From assembly GCF_042138895.1 (NCBI RefSeq), contig NZ_JBHIKW010000015.1:1-64000 (forward strand): a DNA stretch of 64,000 nt. The letters are read 5' to 3'. A program made the position numbers and the translations under genes. This stretch comes from Cedecea selenatireducens. Its GTDB lineage: Bacteria; Pseudomonadota; Gammaproteobacteria; Enterobacterales; Enterobacteriaceae. The notes under the pieces are model-generated. The model saw nothing but the letters and a program-made list of their open reading frames with translations, was not told the origin of the DNA and made no database searches. Shown here piece by piece: positions 1-8,394 of this stretch. How positions within the stretch are numbered: position 1 is the stretch's first letter; every line of letters starts with the position of its first letter.

Positions 1-44
1 ACCGGTTTGTTAAGCCGCTTTCGAAGCCGCTTTGCCGTGTCAGT

Positions 45-122
45 GGAGGCGCATTATAGGGAGTTCTCAGAGCCTGACAACCCCTAATTTGAAAAAACTT
101 TCTGACCGCGCGTTTTTTAATC
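45..122 (-). promoter_or_regulatory. rRNA operon P1 promoter with UP element and Fis site, reading out of the window
   Basis: On the minus strand there is a -35 TTGTCA (75-80), a 16-base spacer, a -10 TATAAT (53-58) and a GC-rich discriminator starting GCGCC, the combination typical of stringently controlled rrn P1 promoters. An A/T-rich UP element lies just upstream (81-100). A near-consensus Fis site (108-122) is centred about 70 bases before the inferred start near 45. In E. coli gmhB is followed by rrnH, so an rRNA operon most likely begins just beyond base 1. The rRNA itself is not in the window. Confidence 0.9.
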
Positions 123-129
123 GTAACGC

Positions 130-696
130 TTATTTTTGGCGCTGTTTGATGGCTTTTGGCAGGTCAGCAAGGCTATTAATGACCAAATCTGCCGCCGCCT
201 CGCCCTCTTCCGTTACAGGTTTGCCAGTGCGTACCAGCACTTTAGTCCCAACCATAGCTGCGGCGGCGGCCTGCATATCTTCAATTTTGTCGCCAACCAT
301 ATAAGAAGAAGCCATATCGATGTGCAGGAAGTCACGTGCAGAAATCAGCATACCCGGCTGCGGCTTACGGCAGTCACAATTCTGACGAAACTCTTCCACG
401 CTTCCTTCCGGGTGATGAGGGCAATAATAGATGCCGTCGAGATCCACACCGCGGTCCGCCAGCGACCAGTCCATCCACTCGGTCAGGTTCTCAAAATCTG
501 CCTCGGTGAACATCCCGCGTGCGATGCCGGACTGGTTAGTTACCAGCACCAGAGCAAAGCCCATCTCTTTTAATTCGCGCATTGCCTCTATAGCACCATC
601 AATAAACTCGAATCGGTCAACTTCATATACATAGCCATGATCGACATTAATGGTGCCATCGCGGTCGAGAAAAATAGCGGGTACGGACTGTGCCAC
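130..696 (-). CDS. gmhB: D-glycero-beta-D-manno-heptose 1,7-bisphosphate 7-phosphatase
   Basis: Cytoplasmic HAD-superfamily phosphatase that removes the C7 phosphate of heptose bisphosphate during synthesis of ADP-heptose for the LPS inner core. The DxDGT nucleophile motif is at residues 11-15 (D11, D13). The zinc-binding set C92, H94, C107 and C109 is present. At 188 residues it is close to the E. coli protein. The start is GTG (694-696), preceded by AGGAG at 704-708. It is divergent from metN. Its 3' end overlaps the upstream control region of the rRNA promoter. Confidence 0.96.
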   Translation of the reverse strand: MAQSVPAIFLDRDGTINVDHGYVYEVDRFEFIDGAIEAMRELKEMGFALVLVTNQSGIARGMFTEADFENLTEWMDWSLADRGVDLDGIYYCPHHPEGSVEEFRQNCDCRKPQPGMLISARDFLHIDMASSYMVGDKIEDMQAAAAAMVGTKVLVRTGKPVTEEGEAAADLVINSLADLPKAIKQRQK

Positions 697-784
697 TGGA
701 GAACTCCTGATACGGATTAATTGCGGCTAGTATCGCATGATTTAGTAATAAGGAGAGAACAGTCCTTCACTCCCTGATTGATTT

Positions 785-816
785 AGACGTCTGGATGCCT
801 TAACATCCATATCGAT
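785..816 (+). promoter_or_regulatory. MetJ operator (tandem met boxes) upstream of metN
   Basis: A perfect met box AGACGTCT (785-792) is followed without gap by two or three degenerate 8-base boxes (793-800, 801-808, perhaps 809-816). MetJ binds such arrays with S-adenosylmethionine as corepressor, so metNIQ should be repressed when methionine is plentiful. The operator lies about 70-100 bases upstream of the metN start. I could not place the -35 and -10 elements with confidence. Confidence 0.8.
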
Positions 817-884
817 TACGGTAACTTTGGTTACTGGTAGCAGAAAATTCCACGGCTATTACCTATACGATAATAAATAACTCA

Positions 885-1916
885 ATGATTAAACTTTCAA
901 ATATCACCAAGGTGTTCCAGCAGGGCAACCGCAGCATACAGGCATTGAACAATGTCAGTCTGCATGTGCCTGCCGGGCAAATTTATGGCGTGATTGGCGC
1001 GTCCGGTGCGGGGAAAAGCACCCTCATCCGCTGTGTAAACCTGCTTGAGCGTCCGACTCAGGGTTCAGTTCTGGTTGATGGCCAGGACCTGACAACGCTT
1101 TCCGAAACCCAGTTAACTAAAGCCCGTCGCCAGATTGGCATGATCTTCCAGCACTTTAATCTGCTCTCTTCGCGTACCGTATTCGGCAACGTTGCTTTGC
1201 CGCTTGAGCTGGACAATACGCCAAAAGAAGAGATTAAACGCCGCGTTACCGAACTGCTGGATTTAGTTGGCCTCAGTGAAAAACACGATGCCTGGCCTGC
1301 AAACCTTTCCGGCGGGCAGAAACAGCGCGTGGCGATTGCCCGTGCACTGGCAAGCAATCCAAAAGTGCTGTTGTGCGACGAAGCCACCAGCGCGCTGGAT
1401 CCCGCCACAACCCGCTCTATTCTGGAGCTGCTGAAAGACATTAATCGTCGCCTGGGGCTGACTATTCTGCTCATCACCCACGAGATGGATGTCGTAAAAC
1501 GCATTTGTGACTGCGTGGCCGTGATCAGCAACGGCGAGCTTATCGAGCAGGATACGGTGAGCGAAGTGTTCTCCCATCCGAAAACGCCTCTGGCTCAGCA
1601 GTTTATCCAGTCCACTCTGCATCTCGACGTACCGGAAGATTACGCTCAGCGCCTGAGCGCAGAGAATAAAGAAAGCGCGGTACCTTTATTGCGCCTGGAG
1701 TTCACCGGCCAGTCGGTCGATGCCCCACTTCTCTCTGAAACAGCACGTACCTTCAACGTGAACAGCAACATTATTAGCGCGCAGATGGATTATGCCGGCG
1801 GCGTGAAGTTCGGCATCATGCTGTGCGAAATGCACGGCGAGCCAAAAGATACGCAATCGGCTATTGCCTGGCTGCAGGAGCAACACGTGAAAGTAGAGGT
1901 GCTGGGTTATGTCTGA
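885..1916 (+). CDS. metN: D-methionine ABC transporter, ATP-binding subunit
   Basis: ATPase of the MetNIQ importer of D- and L-methionine, at the inner face of the cytoplasmic membrane. Walker A is at residues 38-46, the signature LSGGQ at 141-145 and Walker B with D165-E166 follows. The last roughly 80 residues form the NIL domain, which in this family binds methionine and shuts the transporter down (trans-inhibition). At 343 residues it is full length. It overlaps metI by 8 bases, which suggests translational coupling. The ribosome binding site is weak. Confidence 0.97.
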   Translation: MIKLSNITKVFQQGNRSIQALNNVSLHVPAGQIYGVIGASGAGKSTLIRCVNLLERPTQGSVLVDGQDLTTLSETQLTKARRQIGMIFQHFNLLSSRTVFGNVALPLELDNTPKEEIKRRVTELLDLVGLSEKHDAWPANLSGGQKQRVAIARALASNPKVLLCDEATSALDPATTRSILELLKDINRRLGLTILLITHEMDVVKRICDCVAVISNGELIEQDTVSEVFSHPKTPLAQQFIQSTLHLDVPEDYAQRLSAENKESAVPLLRLEFTGQSVDAPLLSETARTFNVNSNIISAQMDYAGGVKFGIMLCEMHGEPKDTQSAIAWLQEQHVKVEVLGYV

Positions 1917-2562
1917 AGCAATGATTTGGTTACTGGCCCGCGGCGTGTATGAAACGTTAGCCATGACCTTTGTTTCCGGTTTCTTCGGGTTTGTGATTGG
2001 CCTGCCTGTCGGCGTGTTGCTGTACATCACTCGCCCCGGGCAAATCAGCGCTAACGCGAAGCTTTATAGCAGCCTCTCGGCGGTAGTTAACATCTTCCGT
2101 TCTATCCCGTTCATTATTCTGCTCGTCTGGATGATTCCTTTTACCCGCGTCATCGTAGGAACTTCTATCGGCCTGCAGGCGGCGATCGTTCCATTGACCG
2201 TTGGTGCAGCGCCGTTTATTGCCCGAATGGTCGAAAACGCCCTGCTGGAAATCCCAACCGGTCTGATTGAAGCTTCACGCGCGATGGGCGCCACGCCGCT
2301 GCAAATCATCCGCAAAGTGTTGCTGCCGGAAGCGCTTCCGGGCCTGGTAAATGCCGCCACCATTACCCTTATTACCCTGGTAGGCTATTCTGCTATGGGC
2401 GGTGCCGTTGGTGCGGGTGGTCTGGGCCAGATTGGCTATCAGTACGGTTACATCGGCTACAACGCGACAGTAATGAATACCGTGCTGGTTCTGCTGGTCG
2501 TGCTGGTTTACTTAATTCAATTCTCTGGCGATCGTATCGTCAGGGCTGTTACACACAAATAA
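1909..2562 (+). CDS. metI: D-methionine ABC transporter, permease
   Basis: Inner-membrane subunit of MetNIQ, 217 residues with about five hydrophobic segments. The EAA loop that docks onto MetN is visible around residues 125-150 (EASRAMGATPLQ). The start lies inside the end of metN, and metQ follows after 30 bases, so the three genes form one operon under the MetJ operator. Confidence 0.96.
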   Translation: MSEAMIWLLARGVYETLAMTFVSGFFGFVIGLPVGVLLYITRPGQISANAKLYSSLSAVVNIFRSIPFIILLVWMIPFTRVIVGTSIGLQAAIVPLTVGAAPFIARMVENALLEIPTGLIEASRAMGATPLQIIRKVLLPEALPGLVNAATITLITLVGYSAMGGAVGAGGLGQIGYQYGYIGYNATVMNTVLVLLVVLVYLIQFSGDRIVRAVTHK

Positions 2563-2592
2563 ACACAACTGCATTCATACAAGGAAAAGGAC

Positions 2593-3408
2593 ATGGCTTT
2601 TAACTTTAAAACGTTCGCCGCGGTCGGCGCTCTGATTGGCTCTCTGGCCCTGGTGGGTTGCGGTCAGGAAGAAAAAGATCCAAACCACATTAAAGTCGGC
2701 GTGATTGCCGGTGCAGAACAGCAGGTTGCCGAAGTCGCTCAGAAAGTGGCTAAAGAGAAATATGGCCTCGACGTTGAGCTGGTGACCTTTACCGACTATG
2801 TGCTGCCAAACGAAGCGCTGAGCAAAGGCGACATCGACGTTAACGCCTTCCAGCACAAGCCTTATCTGGATCAGCAGATCAAAGATCGCGGTTATAAGCT
2901 GGTTTCCGTGGGCAATACTTTTGTTTACCCAATCGCCGGTTATTCCAAAAAAATCAAATCTCTGGATGAGCTGCAGCCGGGTTCTCAGGTAGCACTGCCA
3001 AACGACCCGACTAACCTCGGTCGCTCTCTGCTGCTGCTGCAGAAAGAAGGCCTGATTAAACTGAAAGACGGTGTTGGCCTGCTGCCAACCGTTCTGGATG
3101 TAACCGAGAACCCAAAAAATCTGAAGCTGGTTGAGCTGGAAGCACCGCAGCTGCCACGTTCTCTGGATGATGCTCAGATTGCTCTGGCGGTCATCAACAC
3201 CACTTACGCCAGCCAGATTGGCCTGACGCCAGCGAAAGACGGCATCTTCGTTGAAGACAAAAACTCTCCTTATGTGAACCTGATCGTTTCTCGTGAAGAC
3301 AACAAAGATGCAGAGAACGTGAAGAAATTCGTTCAGGCATACCAGTCTGACGAAGTGAACGAAGCGGCCAACAAAGTCTTTAACGGCGGCGCGGTTAAAG
3401 GCTGGTAA
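2593..3408 (+). CDS. metQ: D-methionine-binding lipoprotein
   Basis: Substrate-binding component of MetNIQ, a NlpA-family lipoprotein. The signal peptide ends in the lipobox LVGC, with C23 as the lipidated cysteine. The mature protein is expected to be anchored in the inner membrane facing the periplasm. At 271 residues it matches the family length. A good ribosome binding site (AAGGAAAAGG) precedes the ATG. It is the last gene of the operon and is followed by a strong terminator. Confidence 0.97.
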   Translation: MAFNFKTFAAVGALIGSLALVGCGQEEKDPNHIKVGVIAGAEQQVAEVAQKVAKEKYGLDVELVTFTDYVLPNEALSKGDIDVNAFQHKPYLDQQIKDRGYKLVSVGNTFVYPIAGYSKKIKSLDELQPGSQVALPNDPTNLGRSLLLLQKEGLIKLKDGVGLLPTVLDVTENPKNLKLVELEAPQLPRSLDDAQIALAVINTTYASQIGLTPAKDGIFVEDKNSPYVNLIVSREDNKDAENVKKFVQAYQSDEVNEAANKVFNGGAVKGW

Positions 3409-3442
3409 GTTTCCATTCTTCAGTTTTACGTAAATAATTAAA

Positions 3443-3470
3443 GGCGGGCGCAAGCCCGCCTTGTTATTTT
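3443..3470 (+). terminator. Rho-independent terminator of metNIQ
   Basis: A perfect 7-base-pair stem GGCGGGC/GCCCGCC (3443-3449 with 3454-3460) around the tetraloop GCAA is followed by a T-rich run (3461-3470). Confidence 0.9.
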
Positions 3471-3521
3471 GATTCGGGCTTGCTTCAATGTTCCCCGTTT
3501 TACATTCATTGAGGAAAAATT

Positions 3522-3926
3522 ATGCGTGCTTTACCGATCTGTTTATTAGCATTCATGCTGAGCGGCTGTTCAATGCTAAGCAGATCCCCCGTAGAACCCG
3601 TTCAAAGCACGGCAGCTGCGCCGAAGACAGAAACCGAGAAACCTAAAGCACCTCGCCCTGCTCCGGTCAGAATCTACACCAACGCAGAAGACTTAGTGGG
3701 TAAACCGTTCCGTGATTTAGGTGAAGTCAGCGGAGAGTCTTGCCAGGCAAGCAATCAGGATTCGCCTCCGAATATCCCGACCGCACGCAAGCGCATGCAG
3801 ATCAACGCTTCCAAAATGAAAGCCAATGCGGTTCTGCAGCACAGTTGTGATGTCACCACGGGTGCGCCAGGGTGCTATCGTCAGGCCATTTGCGTTGGAT
3901 CTGCGCTACAAGTTTCGGCGCAATGA
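3522..3926 (+). CDS. rcsF: Outer-membrane lipoprotein sensor of the Rcs stress phosphorelay
   Basis: RcsF senses envelope and LPS damage and relieves IgaA inhibition of the Rcs phosphorelay. It is surface-exposed in complex with BamA and outer-membrane porins. The lipobox LSGC gives C16 as the lipidation site. A proline- and charge-rich linker (about 22-50) follows, then the folded domain with C74, C109, C118 and C124, the same four cysteines that form the two nonconsecutive disulfides in E. coli. At 134 residues it is full length. Its stop overlaps the trmO start (ATGA). A GAGGAAAAA ribosome binding site precedes it. Confidence 0.96.
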   Translation: MRALPICLLAFMLSGCSMLSRSPVEPVQSTAAAPKTETEKPKAPRPAPVRIYTNAEDLVGKPFRDLGEVSGESCQASNQDSPPNIPTARKRMQINASKMKANAVLQHSCDVTTGAPGCYRQAICVGSALQVSAQ

Positions 3927-4630
3927 CCGAATTCCAGTTTGCGCAAATTGGCGTAATTCGCTCTCCTTATAAAGAAAAGTTTGCCGTACCGCGTCAGCCA
4001 GGCTTAGTCAAAGATGGCGGCGGTGAACTGCGTCTGCTTGCGCCGTACAACCAGGCCGATGCCGTTCGCGGGCTGGAGGCTTTTAGTCACCTGTGGCTAC
4101 TGTTTGTATTCCATCAAACGATGGAAGGCGGCTGGCGCCCAACGGTACGTCCTCCCCGGCTGGGGGGGAATGCCCGCATGGGCGTGTTTGCTACCCGCTC
4201 TACCTTCCGCCCCAATCCTATTGGCATGTCGCTGGTTGAACTGAAAGGCATTCATTGCCAGAAAGATGAAGTCATTTTGCAGCTTGGCAGCCTGGATTTG
4301 GTAGACGGTACGCCCATCGTGGATATCAAACCGTACCTGCCCTTCGCAGAAGCCGTACCGGATGCGCGTGCGGGCTATGCGCAACAGGCGCCTCAGGCAG
4401 AAATGAACGTAACCTTTACGCCCGAGGTTCAGCTACAGCTCGCCGGGCTGGAAGGCCGCTATCCGCATATTGCGCGTTTTATCTGCCAGGTACTTGCTCA
4501 GGACCCTCGTCCTGCTTATCGTAAAGGCGAGGATGTCGGGAAGACTTACGCTGTTCTGCTGCTGGACTTTAACGTCCGCTGGCGCGTCACAGAGCAAGGC
4601 TTTGAGGTGTTTGCGCTCGAAGCGAGTTAA
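3923..4630 (+). CDS. trmO: tRNA (adenine(37)-N6)-methyltransferase
   Basis: Class VIII SAM-dependent methyltransferase that adds the N6-methyl group of m6t6A at position 37 of tRNA-Thr. Starting at the ATG that overlaps the rcsF stop (ATGA), the protein has 235 residues, the usual length. An in-frame start further upstream at 3872 lies inside rcsF and is unlikely. The conserved segment MGVFATRSTFRPNPIG is intact. Confidence 0.95.
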   Translation: MTEFQFAQIGVIRSPYKEKFAVPRQPGLVKDGGGELRLLAPYNQADAVRGLEAFSHLWLLFVFHQTMEGGWRPTVRPPRLGGNARMGVFATRSTFRPNPIGMSLVELKGIHCQKDEVILQLGSLDLVDGTPIVDIKPYLPFAEAVPDARAGYAQQAPQAEMNVTFTPEVQLQLAGLEGRYPHIARFICQVLAQDPRPAYRKGEDVGKTYAVLLLDFNVRWRVTEQGFEVFALEAS

Positions 4631-4646
4631 TTTAGCCCCCTCTCTT

Positions 4647-4673
4647 TTGACATCTCTGCCACACTGGTAAACT
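4647..4673 (+). promoter_or_regulatory. Candidate sigma-70 promoter of proS
   Basis: A perfect -35 TTGACA (4647-4652) is followed 15 bases later by TAAACT (4668-4673) with a TGG extended -10. The spacer is short, so the exact -10 is uncertain. The position, about 70 bases before the proS start, is appropriate. Confidence 0.5.
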
Positions 4674-4740
4674 AAACCACTTTTTTTGAAGCAGGCCGCC
4701 CGTGGCCTGCGATCTGCCGTTCAAATGGAACCGTAACAAC

Positions 4741-6459
4741 ATGCGTACTAGCCAATATCTGCTCTCCACTCTGAAGGAGACACCTGCCGACGCTGAAGTA
4801 GTCAGCCACCAGCTGATGCTGCGCGCCGGGATGATCCGTAAGCTGGCCTCCGGTTTATACACCTGGCTGCCGACCGGTTTACGCGTCCTGAAGAAAGTCG
4901 AAAACATCGTGCGTGAAGAGATGAACAACGCCGGTGCTATCGAAATGTGCATGCCGGTGGTTCAGCCAGCCGACCTGTGGCAGGAGAGTGGACGTTGGGA
5001 GCAATACGGTCCGGAGTTACTGCGTTTTGTTGACCGTGGCGAACGTCCTTTCGTGCTGGGTCCAACTCACGAAGAAGTGATCACCGATCTGATTCGCAAT
5101 GAGCTGAGCTCTTATAAGCAGCTGCCGCTGAATCTGTTCCAGATCCAGACCAAATTCCGTGATGAAGTGCGCCCACGTTTTGGCGTTATGCGTTCCCGCG
5201 AATTCCTGATGAAAGACGCCTACTCGTTCCATACGTCTCAGGAATCCCTGCAGGAAACCTATGACAAGATGTACGAGGCTTACAGCAAAATCTTCTCCCG
5301 CATGGGTCTGGATTTCCGCGCCGTGCAGGCGGACACCGGCTCCATCGGCGGCAGCGCCTCCCATGAGTTCCAGGTGCTGGCACAAAGCGGTGAAGATGAT
5401 GTGATCTTCTCTGACAGCTCGGACTATGCGGCAAACATTGAGTTCGCTGAAGCCCTTGCGCCGGCAGCAGGCCGTGCAGCACCGACCGCTGAAATGAGCC
5501 AGATTGATACTCCGAATGCTAAAACCATCGCCGAGCTGGTAGAGCAGTTCAACCTGCCAATCGAGAAAACGGTTAAAACTCTGCTGGTGAAAGCGACCGA
5601 AGGTAGCGCTTATCCGCTGGTTGCTTTGCTGGTTCGTGGCGATCACGAGCTGAACGAAGTGAAAGCCGAGAAGCTGCCACAGGTAGCAAGCCCGCTGACG
5701 TTCGCCACCGAACAGGAAATTCGCGATATCGTGAAAGCTGGCCCTGGCTCCCTGGGTCCGATCAACCTGCCGGTTCCGGTTGTGATTGACCGCAGCGTAG
5801 CCGCTATGAGCGATTTCGCCGCTGGTGCAAACATCGACGGCAAGCACTTTGTCGGCATTAACTGGGAACGCGACGTTGCGCTGCCGGAAGTGGCTGACAT
5901 TCGCAACGTTGTTGCCGGCGACCCGAGCCCGGATGGCAAAGGCACTTTGATGATCAAACGCGGCATCGAAGTGGGTCACATCTTCCAGCTAGGCACCAAG
6001 TACTCTGAGGCGCTGAAAGCTGCCGTTCAGGGCGAAGATGGCCGTAACCAGACGCTGACCATGGGCTGCTACGGTATCGGTGTTACCCGCGTGGTCGCCG
6101 CCGCCATTGAACAGAACTTTGATGACCGCGGTATTCTGTGGCCGGATGCTATCGCTCCGTTCCACGTTGCGATTCTGCCAATGAACATGCACAAGTCCTT
6201 CCGCGTGCAGCAGCTGGCTGAAGAGCTGTATACCACGCTGCGTGCGCAGGGTATCGACGTGCTGCTGGATGATCGTAAAGAGCGTCCAGGCGTGATGTTT
6301 GCCGATATGGAACTGATTGGCATTCCTCACACCATCGTTATCGGGGACCGTAATCTCGACAACGAAGAGATCGAATATAAACATCGCCGTGCCGGTGAAA
6401 AGCAGATGATCAAAACCAGCGAGATCGTTGATTTCCTGGTAAAGCAGATCAAAGGTTAA
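4741..6459 (+). CDS. proS: Prolyl-tRNA synthetase
   Basis: Class II aminoacyl-tRNA synthetase that charges tRNA-Pro. From the ATG at 4741 it has 572 residues, as in E. coli. A GTG 13 codons upstream would only add a nonconserved tail. In order it shows the catalytic core, the inserted editing domain (about 224-407) that clears misacylated alanine, the class II motif 3 region (GCYGIGVTRVVAA) and the anticodon-binding domain. It converges with nlpE across a shared terminator. Confidence 0.97.
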   Translation: MRTSQYLLSTLKETPADAEVVSHQLMLRAGMIRKLASGLYTWLPTGLRVLKKVENIVREEMNNAGAIEMCMPVVQPADLWQESGRWEQYGPELLRFVDRGERPFVLGPTHEEVITDLIRNELSSYKQLPLNLFQIQTKFRDEVRPRFGVMRSREFLMKDAYSFHTSQESLQETYDKMYEAYSKIFSRMGLDFRAVQADTGSIGGSASHEFQVLAQSGEDDVIFSDSSDYAANIEFAEALAPAAGRAAPTAEMSQIDTPNAKTIAELVEQFNLPIEKTVKTLLVKATEGSAYPLVALLVRGDHELNEVKAEKLPQVASPLTFATEQEIRDIVKAGPGSLGPINLPVPVVIDRSVAAMSDFAAGANIDGKHFVGINWERDVALPEVADIRNVVAGDPSPDGKGTLMIKRGIEVGHIFQLGTKYSEALKAAVQGEDGRNQTLTMGCYGIGVTRVVAAAIEQNFDDRGILWPDAIAPFHVAILPMNMHKSFRVQQLAEELYTTLRAQGIDVLLDDRKERPGVMFADMELIGIPHTIVIGDRNLDNEEIEYKHRRAGEKQMIKTSEIVDFLVKQIKG

Positions 6460-6474
6460 TTTACCGCTGAGCAT

Positions 6475-6505
6475 AAAAAAGCCCGTCCAGATGGACGGGC
6501 TTTTT
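6475..6505. terminator. Bidirectional terminator between proS and nlpE
   Basis: An inverted repeat AAAGCCCGTCC/GGACGGGCTTT around AGAT is flanked by A-run and T-run, so it can end transcripts from both converging genes. Confidence 0.9.
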
Positions 6506-6509
6506 CGTT

Positions 6510-7199
6510 TTAGTCGTTACAGTTTTTGCCGGGCTTAAACTTCGCACCCTTATCGGCAACCAGCGCTTTTTGCAGCTCTCCGCTATCAGGGGAGGCCTGC
6601 AGCGTAAAGTGCCCTTCTACCACCAGCAGAATTGGCGCATTGTTCTTACCGCGCGCTGCCGCATAGGCACGTTCCAGTTCGGCGTTATCCGCCACGGCAA
6701 AAGTTTTACCTGTAGCGCAGTCCTCAAATACAGCGGCGTCGGCCATGTATTGGTACTTACCTTTCATCGGCATTGGCGTTGACGGCAGCTTCGCATCCAC
6801 CGCTTTCAGCGTGTAGTTGAACTGCGATTCAATCGAGTTGCCTTCGCGGTCCAGCATCACCAGGCTGTCGCCCTTTGGATGGAAGTACTGCTTCTCGCCT
6901 TCGCTGTCGGTCAGGACCAGCTTATCGGCGGTACGCGCCCATTTACCGTAGCTGGCAAACGAGGCTCCCTTCCCCTGATAAGTCTGGTTCATCACCCAGG
7001 TGCCGTCCTTTTCGAGGAACAGCGAGGTTTCAATCCCTTCACAGTCTGCGCAAGGTACTACGCCGCGATAGCTCTGCTGCATCGGTTTCAGTTCCGCCGC
7101 CTGAGCAGGGATCAGGGTTTGCGTTTCCGTACGATTATTACAGCCAAATAGCGTGAACAGGCTTAGCGCTGCCAGCGCCGCCAGAAGACTCTTCTTCAT
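6510..7199 (-). CDS. nlpE: Copper-responsive outer-membrane lipoprotein, Cpx activator
   Basis: NlpE (CutF) signals surface contact and lipoprotein-sorting or disulfide defects to the CpxA kinase. The signal peptide ends in the lipobox LFGC, with C20 lipidated. A CxxC motif at C50/C53 matches the metal- or redox-sensitive site of the N-terminal domain. Two further cysteines (in FEDC and KNC near the end) belong to the C-terminal domain. Length is 229 residues. The yaeF gene that separates nlpE from proS in E. coli K-12 is absent. Confidence 0.95.
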   Translation of the reverse strand: MKKSLLAALAALSLFTLFGCNNRTETQTLIPAQAAELKPMQQSYRGVVPCADCEGIETSLFLEKDGTWVMNQTYQGKGASFASYGKWARTADKLVLTDSEGEKQYFHPKGDSLVMLDREGNSIESQFNYTLKAVDAKLPSTPMPMKGKYQYMADAAVFEDCATGKTFAVADNAELERAYAAARGKNNAPILLVVEGHFTLQASPDSGELQKALVADKGAKFKPGKNCND

Positions 7200-7234
7200 G
7201 CTTTATTCCTTATGCCATTGTCCCAACTTCGCCG

Positions 7235-7657
7235 CTACTCCGGATGGCGGCGAACTTTGCCGCGCAGTGCTTTGGTCGTCGACTTCTGCGCCTTAGAGGT
7301 CAGACGTCGCTCTTTAGAAGCTCGCGTCGGCTTTGTCGCGCGACGGCTCTTCTGCACTACGGTGAGTTCTTGTATCAGTGAAACCAGGCGAGCCACCGCC
7401 GCTTCACGGTTCATCTCCTGGCTTCGATATTCCTGGGCTTTGATCACCACGACGCCTTCAGGCGTGATCAAATGGTGACTTACTGCCAGCAGACGTATCT
7501 TATACGACTCGGGCAGGCTAGAGGCAGGGATATCAAAGCGCAAATGAATAGCCGTTGAGGTTTTATTCACATGCTGCCCGCCTGCACCCTGGGCGCGAAT
7601 CGCGGTAATCGTGACTTCATTGTCCGGGATAGAAACCGTTCGCGACACTGAAATCAT
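7235..7657 (-). CDS. arfB: Alternative ribosome-rescue factor ArfB (peptidyl-tRNA hydrolase)
   Basis: Releases peptides from ribosomes stalled on non-stop mRNA without tmRNA. The catalytic GGQ is at residues 26-28. The basic C-terminal tail, which threads into the empty mRNA channel, is evident from about residue 105 onward (many K and R). Length is 140 residues, as in E. coli YaeJ. Its ATG overlaps the yaeQ stop (ATGA), so the pair is probably co-translated. Confidence 0.96.
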   Translation of the reverse strand: MISVSRTVSIPDNEVTITAIRAQGAGGQHVNKTSTAIHLRFDIPASSLPESYKIRLLAVSHHLITPEGVVVIKAQEYRSQEMNREAAVARLVSLIQELTVVQKSRRATKPTRASKERRLTSKAQKSTTKALRGKVRRHPE

Positions 7658-8196
7658 TGCTGCAGCCAGGCCGTAAAGTGGATTTCCAGATTATTCTCGC
7701 TATCAGACAGCCAAATCGCGCCGTCCTGGATAGTCGCCTGCAGGTTCATGGTGCGCGTGCCAAATTCGCTTAGCTTCGCCAGCTGTACGTCATCCAGATA
7801 CCAGATAGACAGGTTTTTAAACTGGCTCAGGCGGTTCTGGTTCTGCTGCCACCAAATTTCCGCCGCCCGACTATTATAGGTAAACAACGCTACCTCGGCC
7901 GACTGGCTGCAGGCTTTTTTCACCCGTCGCTCTTCCGGCAGCCCAAGTTCTACCCACAGATCAATGCCGAGGTGATCGTTTTTACGCCAGATTTCCGGCT
8001 CGTCTTCCGCACTAAGGCCGCGGGTAAACTCCAGACGCTCATCCGCATATTTAATCCACGCCAGCAGGCGCAACATCATGCGTTCCTGCGTTTCCGAAGG
8101 GTGGCGCGCCAGCGTCAGGCTGCTGTCCAGAAACCGATTACGATCGAGATCGGCCACATTTACCGTCGCCTTATAAATTGTCGCTTTTAACGCCAT
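7654..8196 (-). CDS. yaeQ: YaeQ family protein
   Basis: A 180-residue cytoplasmic protein whose family has a PD-(D/E)XK nuclease-like fold but no firmly established function. The start is taken as the ATG at 8194-8196 (MALKATIYK), preceded by GGAG at 8204-8207. An adjacent in-frame GTG one codon upstream is less likely. It is followed by arfB with a 4-base overlap and is divergent from yaeP. Confidence 0.93.
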   Translation of the reverse strand: MALKATIYKATVNVADLDRNRFLDSSLTLARHPSETQERMMLRLLAWIKYADERLEFTRGLSAEDEPEIWRKNDHLGIDLWVELGLPEERRVKKACSQSAEVALFTYNSRAAEIWWQQNQNRLSQFKNLSIWYLDDVQLAKLSEFGTRTMNLQATIQDGAIWLSDSENNLEIHFTAWLQQ

Positions 8197-8300
8197 CACA
8201 CTTCTCCATACACAATTGCGCGCTATTGTAGCGAAATAACATACTCGCGGCTCGAAGTATGACGGGTATATTTGCGTGGCTGATATCGGTTACATTGCTG

Positions 8301-8394
8301 TGGTATAGTCACCTTGCTAAACAGAGTTTATCTTCGTAGGCTTAGACTTGACCCCACGAATAGGTCTGAAGTCGGGACTCTGAGAGGAGGGTAT
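8301..8394 (+). promoter_or_regulatory. Extended -10 promoter and structured leader of yaeP-rof
   Basis: TGGTATAGT at 8301-8309 is an extended -10. I see no good -35, which fits that promoter class. The roughly 80-base leader that follows contains a hairpin: GACTT-GACC (8345-8353) pairs with GGTC-(tg)-AAGTC (8363-8373). It ends in a near-perfect Shine-Dalgarno AGGAGG (8385-8390). Promoter and leader are inferred from sequence only. Confidence 0.55.

Noticed and set aside
4702..4740. Upstream GTG start for proS
   Set aside because: Adds 13 nonconserved residues; the ATG at 4741 restores the family length of 572.
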